A DNA stretch of 64,000 nucleotides. Origin: Prevotella sp. OH937_COT-195. GTDB taxonomy: Bacteria; Bacteroidota; Bacteroidia; Bacteroidales; Bacteroidaceae. Both the position numbers and the translations under genes were made by a program. The stretch spans positions 1 to 64,000 of the forward strand of contig NZ_RQZH01000007.1 of the NCBI RefSeq assembly GCF_003932845.1, given 5' to 3'. This document shows, piece after piece, positions 51,704-61,017 of this stretch. Numbering within the stretch: the stretch's first letter is position 1; each line of letters opens with the position of its first letter. Below the pieces are notes generated by a model. The model was not told where the DNA came from. It did not search any database and saw only the letters and a list, made by a program, of their open reading frames with translations.

Positions 51704-52081
51704 ATGAAGAAAATTATCAGCATTATTATCATTATGCTTACGATGTGCATGACAAATGCCGTTGCACAAGAAAAAGGTATAGCAAGTTACTACGGACTGA
51801 AAGCGCACGGGCGCAAAACATCAAGCGGAGAAAGACACGATGCTTACGGACTGGTTTGTGCTCACAAAAAGCACCCTATGGGAACAAAACTCAAAGTCAC
51901 GAACATAAAGAACGGAAAAAGCGTGGTGGTAAGAGTAAACGACAGAGGACCGTATGCAAAAGGATGGGTGGTAGATTTGTCTTGGCAGGCAGCAAAAGAA
52001 ATAGGAATACTGGCACAAGGAGTGGCAAAGGTAATAGTGGAAGTGGTAAGGGAAGAAAACAAAAAAGTAAAGGCAAAATAG
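51704..52081 (+). CDS. RlpA-family double-psi beta-barrel protein (septal ring lytic transglycosylase-like)
   Basis: A 125-residue protein from ATG 51704 with a signal peptide (IISIIIIMLTMCMTNAVAQ). Nearly all the rest is the RlpA double-psi beta-barrel: GIASYYGLKAHGRKTSSGER, GLVCAHKKHPMGTKLKVTN, VVVRVNDRGPYAKGWVVDLS and AAKEIGILAQGVAKVIVEV. The SPOR domain of longer RlpA proteins is absent. The YG, H and D residues of the active cleft are visible. In the family it cleaves naked glycan strands at division sites. A start six codons longer at 51677 is less likely. Confidence 0.88.
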   Translation: MKKIISIIIIMLTMCMTNAVAQEKGIASYYGLKAHGRKTSSGERHDAYGLVCAHKKHPMGTKLKVTNIKNGKSVVVRVNDRGPYAKGWVVDLSWQAAKEIGILAQGVAKVIVEVVREENKKVKAK

Positions 52082-52176
52082 TAATACAAATCCTTTATTT
52101 ATACTCCTTTTTAACAAAAAGTAAGTGATGGGATATTTTTTTTCCGCTTTTACTTGTAGGTTTCAAATAAAACCAG

Positions 52177-52184
52177 TAATTTTG
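52177..52184 (+). promoter_or_regulatory. Promoter of gdhA (TAATTTTG)
   Basis: Perfect -7 element 58 nt upstream of the gdhA start. Confidence 0.6.
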
Positions 52185-52242
52185 CTGCATCTACTTGACA
52201 AAATGTCAATATTAAACCTTTAAATATTTTTTTAAACATACT

Positions 52243-53586
52243 ATGGAAGTTAAAAAAATCATGCAAGCCTTGGAGCAGAAGCATCCGGGCGAGTTGGAGT
52301 ACTTGCAGGCAGTGCAGGAAGTACTTGAGTCTATCGAAGAAGTTTACAATCAGCATCCCGAGTACGAGAAGGCAAAAATCGTAGAAAGAATGGTTGAGCC
52401 GGATCGCATCTTCACTTTCCGTGTGAACTGGGTTGATGACAAAGGCGAAGTGCAGACAAACATCGGATACCGCGTACAGTTCAACTGCGCAATAGGTCCG
52501 TACAAAGGAGGTCTCCGCTTCCACAAGGCTGTTACTCCTTCAATGCTTAAATTCCTCGGTTTCGAACAGACATTCAAGAACGCACTCACAACGCTCCCGA
52601 TGGGTGGCGGCAAAGGTGGTTCCGACTTCGACCCAGTAGGCAAGTCTGATGCCGAAATCATGCGTTTCTGTCAGGCATATATGCTCGAACTGGTTCACTG
52701 CATCGGTCCGGATCAGGACATTCCCGCAGGCGATGTTGGTGTTGGCGGTCGCGAAATCGGCTTCCTCAACGGCATGTACCAGAAACTGACACGCGAGTAT
52801 CACACCGGTGTTCTCACGGGCAAGGGACTCGAATGGGGTGGTTCAATCTTCCGTCCGGAAGCAACAGGCTACGGCGCACTCTATTTCACAGAGCATCTGC
52901 TGAAGAAAGCCGGCAAGGACATCAAGGGCAAGAAAATCGCTATCTCCGGCTTCGGTAACGTGGCTTGGGGTGCATCGCAGAAGGCAACGGAACTCGGCGG
53001 AAAGGTTGTGGCAATCTCCGGACCGGACGGTGTTTGCGAAATTCCCGAGGGCATAACAAACGAAATGATCGACTATATGCTCGAAATGCGCGCTTCAAAC
53101 CGCAACAAGGTTGAAGATATGGCTACCAAATTCCCCGGCAAAGCAAAGTTCACCGCAGGCAAGAAAGCATGGAGCATTCCTTGCGACATCGCTCTCCCAT
53201 GCGCATTCCAGAACGAACTTAGCGAAGACGACGCCAAGGAATTGAAGGCTAACGGCTGCTGGTGCTGCTGCGAGGTTTCCAACATGGGATGCCAGCCGGG
53301 CGCAATCCACTTCTTCCAAAACAACGGTATCCTCTTCGCTCCGGGCAAGGCAGTAAATGCCGGTGGTGTGGCAACATCCGGACTCGAGATGACACAGAAC
53401 GCCGCTCACCTGAGTTGGTCTGCAGAAGAGGTTAACAACAAACTCCATTGGATTATGGAAAGCATCCACGAGCAGTGCGTTAAGTTCGGTACACAGCCCG
53501 ACGGCACTGTTGACTACGTTAAGGGTGCCAACATTGCCGGCTTCATGAAAGTGGCAAAGGCAATGCTCGATCAAGGAATTGTGTAA
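52243..53586 (+). CDS. gdhA: NADP-type glutamate dehydrogenase
   Basis: The 447-residue enzyme belongs to the hexameric ~450-residue family. The glutamate-binding and catalytic lysines are in IGPYKGGLRFHKAV and LPMGGGKGGSDFDP, the catalytic Asp region is QDIPAGDVGVGGREIGFLNG, and the dinucleotide fold is KIAISGFGNVAWGASQKATE. The C-terminal NAGGVATSGLEMTQNAAHLS is also characteristic. It fixes ammonia into 2-oxoglutarate. Cofactor assignment to NADP is from family resemblance. It has its own promoter and terminator. Confidence 0.96.
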   Translation: MEVKKIMQALEQKHPGELEYLQAVQEVLESIEEVYNQHPEYEKAKIVERMVEPDRIFTFRVNWVDDKGEVQTNIGYRVQFNCAIGPYKGGLRFHKAVTPSMLKFLGFEQTFKNALTTLPMGGGKGGSDFDPVGKSDAEIMRFCQAYMLELVHCIGPDQDIPAGDVGVGGREIGFLNGMYQKLTREYHTGVLTGKGLEWGGSIFRPEATGYGALYFTEHLLKKAGKDIKGKKIAISGFGNVAWGASQKATELGGKVVAISGPDGVCEIPEGITNEMIDYMLEMRASNRNKVEDMATKFPGKAKFTAGKKAWSIPCDIALPCAFQNELSEDDAKELKANGCWCCCEVSNMGCQPGAIHFFQNNGILFAPGKAVNAGGVATSGLEMTQNAAHLSWSAEEVNNKLHWIMESIHEQCVKFGTQPDGTVDYVKGANIAGFMKVAKAMLDQGIV

Positions 53587-53619
53587 AATGCACTCTATAT
53601 TCTAAATGTTTTTAATTCT

Positions 53620-53656
53620 AATCCGAGTCGGTCGTGAGATTGGCTCGGATTTTTTA
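53620..53656 (+). terminator. Terminator of gdhA
   Basis: Stem AATCCGAG / CTCGGATT followed by TTTTT. Confidence 0.8.
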
Positions 53657-53657
53657 T

Positions 53658-53994
53658 CCGCATGCAAATCGTATCTCAATACTTTCATGTTTTTAATCTT
53701 TATTCAATATAAAATCAAAATAATAGGGTGTAAACAGAGTTCTGAACAAATTAAAATGTCTCCCGATACAAACCCGGTTCGGGATAATACAACAAGAAAA
53801 AACACATTATAAATACTGTTTCCGAAGAAACATTTACCGCAGATTTGATATTGACATTTTTATTATAAAATAAAACACGACAATAATATTTTGACACACG
53901 TCAAAATGTTTTCAGCAGACACAAACATCAATTAAAATCCTTTCAGAATCCTTTTAAGTCACAACATTTCCGCATTTCGTATTCTTTACAATCA
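53658..53994. other. Gene-free stretch before array R5
   Basis: AT-rich; only short, non-protein-like open frames. Nothing further recognised. Confidence 0.5.
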
Positions 53995-54055
53995 CAATTT
54001 CGCCGATTTTGCACTGCAATTTCGGCGGAATTGGTCTGCAAAATCGGCAGAATTA
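53995..54055. repeat. 22-bp-period palindromic repeat array R5 (3 units)
   Basis: Units at 53995, 54017 and 54039 (CAATTTCGCCGATTTTG, CAATTTCGGCGGAATTG, CAAAATCGGCAGAATTA) with 5-bp spacers cactg and gtctg. Exact 22-bp period. Confidence 0.85.
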
Positions 54056-54192
54056 CTTTGTTGTTCGATATGTTCCAACAGTTCGCGACAAATCAATTAA
54101 CGTGAGTCAGGTATAAGAAGAATTGCTTAATCCGGTACTGTCCTTATCTGCAAGGGATATACCCGTTACGGACAAGTCAATGTAGTGCGACC

Positions 54193-54459
54193 TCATAAAA
54201 ACGTTTCCGAGAACTCAAATCCAAATTCTTCGGTATCCGTTTCACAGACGGCACAATACAATTCCACATTTTGGAATATATAAAAGAGCATTAGGAAGAA
54301 GGTGTAACAATACATCCTTGTGCATTCGCTAATGCCTGTTATCTCAAAGAGCACCCACTTATCCTTTCGGCTTTCATTAAGGGGAAGCGGATAGATACCA
54401 TCGTATGGCATTTTTCGAGCAAAACTCTCAACAACTCGTGGGTGAACGAGATAGCTCAA
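54193..54459 (-). CDS. Doubtful small open frame overlapping an inverted repeat
   Basis: 88 codons reading through the right arm of the inverted repeat (ESFARKMPYDGIYPLPLNES) then a hydrophobic, aromatic and Cys-containing part (RMYCYTFFLMLFYIFQNVEL) and an acidic tail. It could be a membrane-associated fragment or chance. There is no recognised family, and its start overlaps the 30-bp inverted repeat, which argues for a gene remnant or non-coding DNA. Confidence 0.2.
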   Translation of the reverse strand: MSYLVHPRVVESFARKMPYDGIYPLPLNESRKDKWVLFEITGISECTRMYCYTFFLMLFYIFQNVELYCAVCETDTEEFGFEFSETFL

Positions 54460-54512
54460 ATACTTATAAGGGTAATCACATATTGTTGAGAGTTTTGCTC
54501 GAAAAATGCCAT
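54405..54512. repeat. 30-bp perfect inverted repeat with 48-nt spacer
   Basis: The 30-bp arm at 54405-54434 (starting ATGGCATTTTTCGAGCAAAA) has its exact complement at 54483-54512. The 48-nt spacer has its own small hairpin (CTCGT/ACGAG). Outside the arms, GCGGATAG and CTATCCGC continue the symmetry with a gap. It could fold as a long hairpin, or be a recombination-type repeat. Confidence 0.8.
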
Positions 54513-54596
54513 CACCCTATCCGCCAATGAAAAAAATGAAACGGCTCAAAAGTAACAAAAAAACAATATCCCGTATCTCTGCCTATTTGAAATAGT

Positions 54597-55052
54597 CTAT
54601 ATGCTTTTTGCAATCCTATTCAATAGAGATTTTATAACAACGATATGGAACGGACGAATAAAGAAGAAATAAATTCTTCCTAACGCATTATAATACTTTA
54701 CTACCGTTGTTATCCGAAGTTCCTGCCTACCATTGAAATATTTGCCACATAGCAGAGACGTGTGAAAAGTGAGATGTTTGTCTGTTTTGCCGAAAACTAT
54801 CTCATTCGTATCTCTCTCACATATCATATCACATAAGCCGCTATCGGTATCAAGTTTCAGTGGTTTTACAAAACATTTTCTCATTTTTTGCAATGTCTTT
54901 ACCCAATTCAAAGGATGGTTGAATGCCATATCGAAAAACTGCTCTGCCATTACCGGTTCTTGACATGAAACGGTTTTTACATAGGAATCAGTATAATCAT
55001 ACGGAATGTAATTATAGATAAGACTGTTTGGCAGTCTTTTCATTTTAATCAT
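54597..55052 (-). CDS. DUF2867 family protein
   Basis: A 151-residue protein with the DUF2867-like pattern: an opening with IPYDYTDSYVKTVSC, then FFDMAFNHPLNWVKTLQKMR, a conserved core IVFGKTDKHLTFHTSLLC and a C-terminal YNALGRIYFFFIRPFHIVVI. The function of the family is unknown. It starts 16 nt after the stop of the VOC protein gene, so both probably share one mRNA. Confidence 0.7.
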   Translation of the reverse strand: MIKMKRLPNSLIYNYIPYDYTDSYVKTVSCQEPVMAEQFFDMAFNHPLNWVKTLQKMRKCFVKPLKLDTDSGLCDMICERDTNEIVFGKTDKHLTFHTSLLCGKYFNGRQELRITTVVKYYNALGRIYFFFIRPFHIVVIKSLLNRIAKSI

Positions 55053-55067
55053 ATTCTCTTTTCATTT

Positions 55068-55430
55068 TTAATCATCACAAGGAAGTTTTTGGTAAAATTC
55101 CAACCAATGACCGTCAAGGTCTTCAAAGGTCAATAACTTTCCGTAAGATTCTGTTCTTATTTCTCCAATCGTCTTTATTCCTTTATTCTTTAATTCCTCA
55201 TATACAAGTTCTATGTTATCAGTTTCAAACATAATTCTTGTTTTGCTTGGAATCACATCACCCTCGTTTGCATGTCTTTTCAATATAGCGAATGAAGTTT
55301 CACCTAAATCAAACTCTATCCAATCTCCATCTGTCAGTTTGACCTCGAAGCCCATATCTTGATAAAATTGCCTTGACTTCTGTAAGTCACTTACATAAAT
55401 CCAGCAAGCATATATCTTTCCCGGTTTCAT
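55068..55430 (-). CDS. VOC (glyoxalase/bleomycin-resistance) superfamily protein
   Basis: A 120-residue single-domain protein with two beta-alpha-beta-beta-beta modules: KIYACWIYVSDLQKSRQFYQ, MGFEVKLTDGDWIEFDLGET, TRIMFETDNIELVYEELKNK and LLTFEDLDGHWLEFYQKLP. The last motif (DLDGHWLEF) is the usual metal-edge strand. VOC members include glyoxalases and antibiotic-binding proteins; no substrate can be named. It is probably cotranscribed with the DUF2867 gene downstream. The 143-nt gap upstream shows no perfect -7 element. Confidence 0.85.
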   Translation of the reverse strand: MKPGKIYACWIYVSDLQKSRQFYQDMGFEVKLTDGDWIEFDLGETSFAILKRHANEGDVIPSKTRIMFETDNIELVYEELKNKGIKTIGEIRTESYGKLLTFEDLDGHWLEFYQKLPCDD

Positions 55431-55573
55431 AATAAATTAACGTGAGTTCGATAAATTAAGATTTTCATAGTAATATATGTTTAAGGGGTGCACAAAGATA
55501 TTGAGAGAACTTATTTCTTATAAGTTTTAATACACCCCAAAAACTTCATATTCAAACGAAGCCCTTTTAACCA

Positions 55574-56437
55574 TCAGCGGCGACTCGTGCGAACATCGAA
55601 CTCCGTGATGCGCGACGTAACTTGCTCGTTGCCCTGAATGGCACGGATACGGAAACGGGCATTGCCGTCTTTCAGTCTCTTGCCTGCCTGAATGGTGGCA
55701 GTATATCGTATCCCGCGGTGCGGAGCAATGCTCTCGACATGAATAGACGGAGAGATATAAATATGTTTTGCACCGGATACTTCCTCGACAACGGGCTGTA
55801 CATCGTACAATACTCTGTCGGAGTTGTTATAAACCTCGAATATAATCTTGCTCATCTCGGATGCACGCAATGTGTTGTCCATATCATCGTCAACAAAACG
55901 GGCATTGCGTATCTCCAATTTGGGATTGAAAGTGGCACTTACCCCATTGTCACTGCCGTACAACGGGTCGAAAGAGCGTGGTGTCGAAGCACTGTAACCA
56001 CTGTTATAGTCATTGTCATTATAATCGTATATGCGGTCATCGCCACTTTTGACGGGATCTAAAGAAAACTCTGTGCCGTTATTTTCAAAATTATACACCG
56101 CATCATTGTTTTCATTCCTCTGCCGATATTCCTCGCACCGGTCAATATCGGAACGTTCATACTGATAGTCGCGATAACGATGCTCGCGAACTTCATCCAT
56201 ACGTTTCAATCTCGAATCCTCGTAAGAACTGCCTATTGCAGCACCTACGGCGGCACCGCCCGCCATGCCTACCAAAGTACCAATATCGCTGCCTCGTGCG
56301 CCACCGGTGATACCACCGATTGCAGAACCGATCATTGCTCCTATGCCTGCCCCCCGATAAGCACCGGCACCGGTGTATGTTGTGCAACCGCTAAACAAGA
56401 TAGTTGAAAGCATCACTGCAAATAAAACCTTTTTCAT
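55574..56437 (-). CDS. Glycine-zipper outer-membrane lipoprotein
   Basis: A 287-residue lipoprotein from ATG 56437 (VLFAVMLSTILFSGCTTYTG lipobox). A glycine-zipper stretch (~22-75: GAGIGAMIGSAIGGITGG, GTLVGMAGGAAVGAAIGSS) would insert in the membrane. A Tyr/Asp/Asn-rich linker follows (~80-165), then a C-terminal beta-sandwich (~175-287: ARFVDDDMDNTLRASEMSKI, IIFEVYNNSDRVLYDV, RGIRYTATIQAGKRLKDGNA). Its precise role is unknown; the family stabilises or spans envelope membranes. It is monocistronic with a promoter at 56512. Confidence 0.8.
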   Translation of the reverse strand: MKKVLFAVMLSTILFSGCTTYTGAGAYRGAGIGAMIGSAIGGITGGARGSDIGTLVGMAGGAAVGAAIGSSYEDSRLKRMDEVREHRYRDYQYERSDIDRCEEYRQRNENNDAVYNFENNGTEFSLDPVKSGDDRIYDYNDNDYNSGYSASTPRSFDPLYGSDNGVSATFNPKLEIRNARFVDDDMDNTLRASEMSKIIFEVYNNSDRVLYDVQPVVEEVSGAKHIYISPSIHVESIAPHRGIRYTATIQAGKRLKDGNARFRIRAIQGNEQVTSRITEFDVRTSRR

Positions 56438-56511
56438 ACTCACCACGTTTTTTAGTTTATATAATTATGCCCCGCAAAAGAAATCTCCATGGAACATCTT
56501 GTTAGTCAGAG

Positions 56512-56519
56512 CAAAGATA
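56512..56519 (-). promoter_or_regulatory. Promoter of glycine-zipper lipoprotein gene (TATCTTTG)
   Basis: Perfect -7 element on the minus strand, 75 nt from the start codon. Confidence 0.6.
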
Positions 56520-56646
56520 TTAATTTCCCATGAAACGATGATGCCGTTTTCCCTATTTTAACATAGGGAAAACCCTAAATCGGGAAAACGAGTCGGAAAT
56601 CGCTGGGCAAGATGACATTAATGCAAACAGCAGACAGATATAAAAA

Positions 56647-56682
56647 AACTCCCGTCCCCTTTTCAAGGTAGGACGGGAGTTT
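56647..56682 (-). terminator. Terminator of the ribosomal-protein operon
   Basis: A 12-bp stem AAACTCCCGTCC / GGACGGGAGTTT with a T-run on the minus strand, 26 nt 3' of rplQ. Confidence 0.85.
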
Positions 56683-56707
56683 ATGATAGTTATTAAAGTT
56701 TTTACAC

Positions 56708-57184
56708 TTATTCTGCCTTTGCCTCTTCTGTTGTTTCCGACTGAGTCTCCGCTGCTTTCGGTGCAGACTTCTTTCCGGCGCGACGCGTACGCTTTGCTGC
56801 CGTTTTGGGAGTCTTTGCCATGTTTTCATTGAAGTCCACAAGTTCGATGAAAGCCATTTCTGCGCCATCGCCCTTACGTGCTCCAAGTTTTATCACGCGA
56901 GTGTATCCGCCCGGACGGTCGCCAACCTTCTGTGAGATTTCTCCGAAGAGAGTCTTCAGTGCCTCTTTGTTCTGCAGATAGCGGAACACTACGCGGCGCG
57001 AGTTGGTTGAGTCGTCCTTACAACGAGTTATCAGTGGCTCTACATACTTTTTAAGTGCCTTGGCCTTGGCAACGGTCGTAGTGATTCTTTTGTGCTCAAT
57101 CAGCGAAATTGCCATGTTTGCAAGCAATGCGTGACGATGATCGGCAGTACGACCGAGGTGATTGAATTTCTTACCGTGTCTCAT
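56708..57184 (-). CDS. rplQ: 50S ribosomal protein L17
   Basis: 158 residues: the conserved L17 core ([60 protein letters not shown]) ends near residue 115. A Bacteroidota-type Lys/Ala/Glu-rich tail follows. Last gene of the alpha operon, followed by a strong terminator. Confidence 0.97.
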   Translation of the reverse strand: MRHGKKFNHLGRTADHRHALLANMAISLIEHKRITTTVAKAKALKKYVEPLITRCKDDSTNSRRVVFRYLQNKEALKTLFGEISQKVGDRPGGYTRVIKLGARKGDGAEMAFIELVDFNENMAKTPKTAAKRTRRAGKKSAPKAAETQSETTEEAKAE

Positions 57185-57230
57185 TTTTTTGTTTTTCTTT
57201 CGGAAAAGGAGTTCACATTATATAAATGAA

Positions 57231-58223
57231 TCAGTCCTTCTCCAGTTTATACTTTGAAATGTCGGTTCCGAACTGTAGATTCAGACTCTCGAGCAAATCA
57301 TCAAGCTCTGAAAGCGATTTCTTACCGAAGTTGCGGAATTTCAAGAGGTCGGTCTTGTTATACTGAACGAGGTCGCCGAGTGTATCAACATCGGCTGCTT
57401 TCAGACAGTTAAGGGCACGAACACTGAGGTTCATGTCAACAAGACGCGTCTTGAGAAGCTGTCGCATGTGAAGAACCTCCTCGTCAAACTCCTGATTACC
57501 CTCTACGTCTGTATTCTCAAGGGTGATCTTCTCATCAGAGAAGAGCATGAAGTGATAGATGAGGATCTTGGCTGCCTCTTTAAGTGCATCTTTCGGGTGT
57601 ACGGAACCGTCCGTCGTTACTTCAAGAACGAGTTTGTCGTAGTCGGTCTTTTGTTCAACACGATACGGCTCTACTGCGAACTTGACGTTGCGGATGGGGG
57701 TGTAAATAGAATCGATTGGAATTACATTGACATCGGTGCAGAACTCGCGATTCTCGTCGGCAGGAACATATCCGCGTCCTTTGTTTATCGTGAGATCGAT
57801 TTGCATCGATGCCTTTGAGTCTAAATGACAAATCACCAAATCCGGGTTTAACACTTCAAATCCAGTCAGATACTTGCCTATGTCACCAGCTTTGAATTCG
57901 GTGGAATTCTCTACGGTGATACTAACTTTCTCGTTCTCAAATTCTTCTACTACTTGCTTGAAGCGAACTTGCTTCAGATTCAAGATGATGTTGGTAACAT
58001 CTTCTTTTACACCGGGAACGGATGAGAACTCATGCTCAACACCGGCAATCTTGATGGTGTTGATGGCATAGCCCTCGAGCGATGAAAGGAGAATGCGGCG
58101 CAGGGCGTTACCTATGGTAACACCGAAGCCCGGCTCAAGAGGACGAAATTCGAACTTGCCGAATTTGTCGTTTGCCTCCAGCATCACTACTTTATCAGGT
58201 TTTTGAAATGCTAATATCGCCAT
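57231..58223 (-). CDS. rpoA: RNA polymerase alpha subunit
   Basis: 330 residues. The N-terminal domain (1-230) with [20 protein letters not shown] and [20 protein letters not shown] builds the dimer; the C-terminal domain (~255-320) with [19 protein letters not shown] and [20 protein letters not shown] contacts DNA and activators. It lies between rpsD (16 nt) and rplQ (46 nt), the standard alpha-operon place. Confidence 0.98.
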   Translation of the reverse strand: MAILAFQKPDKVVMLEANDKFGKFEFRPLEPGFGVTIGNALRRILLSSLEGYAINTIKIAGVEHEFSSVPGVKEDVTNIILNLKQVRFKQVVEEFENEKVSITVENSTEFKAGDIGKYLTGFEVLNPDLVICHLDSKASMQIDLTINKGRGYVPADENREFCTDVNVIPIDSIYTPIRNVKFAVEPYRVEQKTDYDKLVLEVTTDGSVHPKDALKEAAKILIYHFMLFSDEKITLENTDVEGNQEFDEEVLHMRQLLKTRLVDMNLSVRALNCLKAADVDTLGDLVQYNKTDLLKFRNFGKKSLSELDDLLESLNLQFGTDISKYKLEKD

Positions 58224-58239
58224 TAATTTAATGATTTGA

Positions 58240-58848
58240 TTAGTTCTTAGAATATAATTCTACGATTAACTGCTCCTTGATGTTCTCCGGAATGTCGGCA
58301 CGATCAGGCACATGGAGGAACTTGCCGCTTTTTGAGGCACTGTCCCACTCCATCCAAGGATACTTGCTGTGGTTGTATCCTGCGAGTGCATTCTCGATTA
58401 CTTCAAGAGACTTTGATTTCTCACGTACGCCGACTATCTGTCCCGGCTTTACCGAATAAGAAGGGATGTTTACTACTTTACCGTCAACAACAATGTGACG
58501 ATGACTTACCAACTGACGAGCAGCTGCACGAGTAGGAGCAATACCGAGACGGAACACAATGTTGTCAAGACGGCACTCGAGATGCTGCAAGAGAACCTCG
58601 CCGGTTATACCACCCGATTTGGCTGCCTTGTCGAACAAGTTGCGGAACTGACGCTCAAGCACACCGTAAGTGTATTTAGCCTTCTGCTTCTCTGCCAACA
58701 TGACCCCATACTCCGACACCTTGCGACGACGGTTCTGGCCATGCTGTCCGGGAGGGAAGTTCCTCCGGGACAAAACTTTGTCTGCGCCGAATATGGGTTC
58801 ACCAAAACGGCGTGCAATTTTTGATTTCGGTCCAATATATCTTGCCAT
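58240..58848 (-). CDS. rpsD: 30S ribosomal protein S4
   Basis: 202 residues with [20 protein letters not shown], the central [40 protein letters not shown] (S4 RNA-binding domain) and a conserved C-terminus. S4 nucleates 30S assembly and in other bacteria represses its own operon. Placed between rpsK and rpoA. Confidence 0.98.
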   Translation of the reverse strand: MARYIGPKSKIARRFGEPIFGADKVLSRRNFPPGQHGQNRRRKVSEYGVMLAEKQKAKYTYGVLERQFRNLFDKAAKSGGITGEVLLQHLECRLDNIVFRLGIAPTRAAARQLVSHRHIVVDGKVVNIPSYSVKPGQIVGVREKSKSLEVIENALAGYNHSKYPWMEWDSASKSGKFLHVPDRADIPENIKEQLIVELYSKN

Positions 58849-58936
58849 AATACTTTGATATAAATTCTTTATTTATTATTTCATTTCTTCTTGGGATTGT
58901 ACAATACGATGATTGCAAATCTCAGGAAACTGAATT

Positions 58937-59323
58937 TTATACACGACGACGTTTCGGAGGACGGCAGCCATTGTGCGGCAGCGGTGTAACGTCAACAATT
59001 TCGATTACCTCGATACCTGCGGTGTGAATGGCGCGAATTGCGCTCTCACGACCATTACCCGGCCCTTTGACGTAGGCTTTCACCTTGCGGAGACCGAGAT
59101 CGTATGCAATCTTGGCGCAATCCTCTGCTGCCATCTGTGCTGCGTAAGGAGTGTTTTTCTTGGAACCGCGGAAACCCATCTTACCTGCCGAAGACCATGA
59201 AATAACTTGTCCCTCACCGTTTGCCAATGTTACTATGATATTATTGAAAGAACTGTGTACATGAAGTTGACCAAGAGCGTCAACTTTCACATTTCTTTTT
59301 TTTGCGACTGTTTTCTTTGCCAT
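58937..59323 (-). CDS. rpsK: 30S ribosomal protein S11
   Basis: 128 residues with [40 protein letters not shown] and the conserved end [16 protein letters not shown]. Located between rpsM and rpsD. Confidence 0.98.
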   Translation of the reverse strand: MAKKTVAKKRNVKVDALGQLHVHSSFNNIIVTLANGEGQVISWSSAGKMGFRGSKKNTPYAAQMAAEDCAKIAYDLGLRKVKAYVKGPGNGRESAIRAIHTAGIEVIEIVDVTPLPHNGCRPPKRRRV

Positions 59324-59360
59324 AATTCTTAATTGTTAATTTTAAATTGATAATTGTGAA

Positions 59361-59741
59361 TTACTTAGTGGCCTTCTTCTTGTTAGCAACAGTCTTCTTC
59401 TTGCCCTTGCGTGTACGGGCATTGTTCTTGGTGCTCTGACCACGAACGGGAAGGCCGTTACGATGACGGACTCCACGATAGCAACCAATATCCATCAGTC
59501 GCTTGATATTCATCTGGATCTCGCTGCGGAGATCACCTTCTACCTTGTACTCAGCGCCGATAACTTCACGGATCTTGGCTGCCTGGTCGTCGCTCCACTC
59601 GTTAACCTTGAGGTCGCGACTCACACCGGCTTTATCCAATATCTTTGCTGAACTACTTCGACCTATACCATAGATATAAGTCAATGCGATTTCGCCACGT
59701 TTGTTCTGGGGCAAATCTACTCCAACAATTCTTATTGCCAT
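59361..59741 (-). CDS. rpsM: 30S ribosomal protein S13
   Basis: 126 residues: [39 protein letters not shown] and the C-terminal [20 protein letters not shown] are family features. It contacts the P-site tRNA and 50S bridge. Upstream of rpsK. Confidence 0.98.
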   Translation of the reverse strand: MAIRIVGVDLPQNKRGEIALTYIYGIGRSSSAKILDKAGVSRDLKVNEWSDDQAAKIREVIGAEYKVEGDLRSEIQMNIKRLMDIGCYRGVRHRNGLPVRGQSTKNNARTRKGKKKTVANKKKATK

Positions 59742-59846
59742 TGTTTTAAATGAAAAAATAATGTGTTAAATTTCAAAAACCTGCTAAAAAGCATGCAAAG
59801 TTAAGAAGAATATTTGAGACTTCTGCCTTTTTATGCTTATTTAACT

Positions 59847-59963
59847 TTAACCCTGACGCAGTTTATACTTCGGGTTTTTCTTGTTGATAACGAACAAGCG
59901 ACCTTTTCGACGTACTATTTTGCAGTCGGGGGTGCGCTTCTTTAATGATGCTCTTGTCTTCAT
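59847..59963 (-). CDS. rpmJ: 50S ribosomal protein L36
   Basis: 38 residues, [20 protein letters not shown] at its start and [12 protein letters not shown] at its end. The protein keeps only one of the classic zinc ligands (Cys in PDCKIV), so it is a zinc-free (C-minus) L36. It lies between infA and rpsM, where L36 is expected, and is too short for most gene lists. Confidence 0.95.
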   Translation of the reverse strand: MKTRASLKKRTPDCKIVRRKGRLFVINKKNPKYKLRQG

Positions 59964-59975
59964 TTCTCTCTAAGT

Positions 59976-60194
59976 TTATTTGTATCTAAATACTATTCTG
60001 CCTTTTGTAAGGTCGTAGGGACTCATCTCCACCTTGACCTTGTCGCCAGGTAATATCTTGATGTAGTGCATTCTCATTTTCCCGGATATGTGCGCTATTA
60101 TTGGCACACCATTCTCAAGTTCTACTCGAAACATTGCGTTCGAGAGAGCCTCGATGATAGTTCCGTCTTGTTCTATAGCCCCTTGTTTTGCCAT
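59976..60194 (-). CDS. infA: Translation initiation factor IF-1
   Basis: 72 residues of S1/OB fold: [40 protein letters not shown] and [20 protein letters not shown]. It sits between map and rpmJ, as in many spc/alpha junctions. Confidence 0.97.
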   Translation of the reverse strand: MAKQGAIEQDGTIIEALSNAMFRVELENGVPIIAHISGKMRMHYIKILPGDKVKVEMSPYDLTKGRIVFRYK

Positions 60195-60212
60195 GTATGT
60201 TTTCTTGTCCTA

Positions 60213-61001
60213 TTAATTAATGTTTTCTATTTCCTCGAAAGTTGATAAAATCTCTGCCTTTCCCTGTCTTATCGCAATGGTATGCTCGAAATGTGCTGCG
60301 GGCTTTCCGTCACGAGTACGTATTGTCCATCTGTCCGGCATCATGTATATGCTCTTGTCGCCCATTGTTATCATGGGTTCAATCGCAATACACATGCCTG
60401 CCTTAAGCAATACTCCGTTGCCTCGGCGACCGTAATTGGGTACTTGCGGGTCTTCGTGCATTTCACGACCTATGCCGTGTCCTGTAAGTTCGCGCACCAC
60501 CCCGTATCCTTCTTTCTCGCAATGGGTTTGTACGGCACTGCTTATATCTCCGAGATGACGACCTGCAATAGCATTCTGTATTCCGAGATAAAGAGCCTCA
60601 CGTGTAGTCTTGAGGAGTTTCTTCACATCGTCCGCAACTTCGCCGACACAGAAAGTATAGGCCGAGTCGCCGTTGAAACCGTCAAGCAGTGTTCCACAAT
60701 CAATGGAGATTATGTCTCCGTCTTTCAGCACCTCGCTTTCGCTTGGTACTCCATGAACCACCGCATCGTTAACCGATGTGCAGATGCTTGCCGGGAACGG
60801 CGTTCCGTAAGGATTGGGAAAATCCTTGAAAGTGGGAATTGCACCGTGGTCACGGATAAATTCGTCTGCGATTTTGTCAAGCCGAAGTGTGGTAACACCG
60901 GGTTTAATATGTTTAGCTAATTCGCCGAGCGTTTTGCCAACAAGTTGGTTAGCCCGGCGCATTAGCTCGATTTCATCTTCTGTCTTAAGAAATATCTTCA
61001 T
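60213..61001 (-). CDS. map: Type I methionine aminopeptidase
   Basis: 262 residues. Metal-ligand motifs are DGDIISIDCGTLLDGFNGDS (two Asp), ELTGHGIGREMHEDP (His), GMCIAIEPMITMG (Glu) and AAHFEHTIAI (Glu). It removes N-terminal Met from new proteins. It lies 16 nt after secY and 18 nt before infA. Confidence 0.97.
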   Translation of the reverse strand: MKIFLKTEDEIELMRRANQLVGKTLGELAKHIKPGVTTLRLDKIADEFIRDHGAIPTFKDFPNPYGTPFPASICTSVNDAVVHGVPSESEVLKDGDIISIDCGTLLDGFNGDSAYTFCVGEVADDVKKLLKTTREALYLGIQNAIAGRHLGDISSAVQTHCEKEGYGVVRELTGHGIGREMHEDPQVPNYGRRGNGVLLKAGMCIAIEPMITMGDKSIYMMPDRWTIRTRDGKPAAHFEHTIAIRQGKAEILSTFEEIENIN

Positions 61002-61017
61002 CTAAAGCAGAAAAGAG

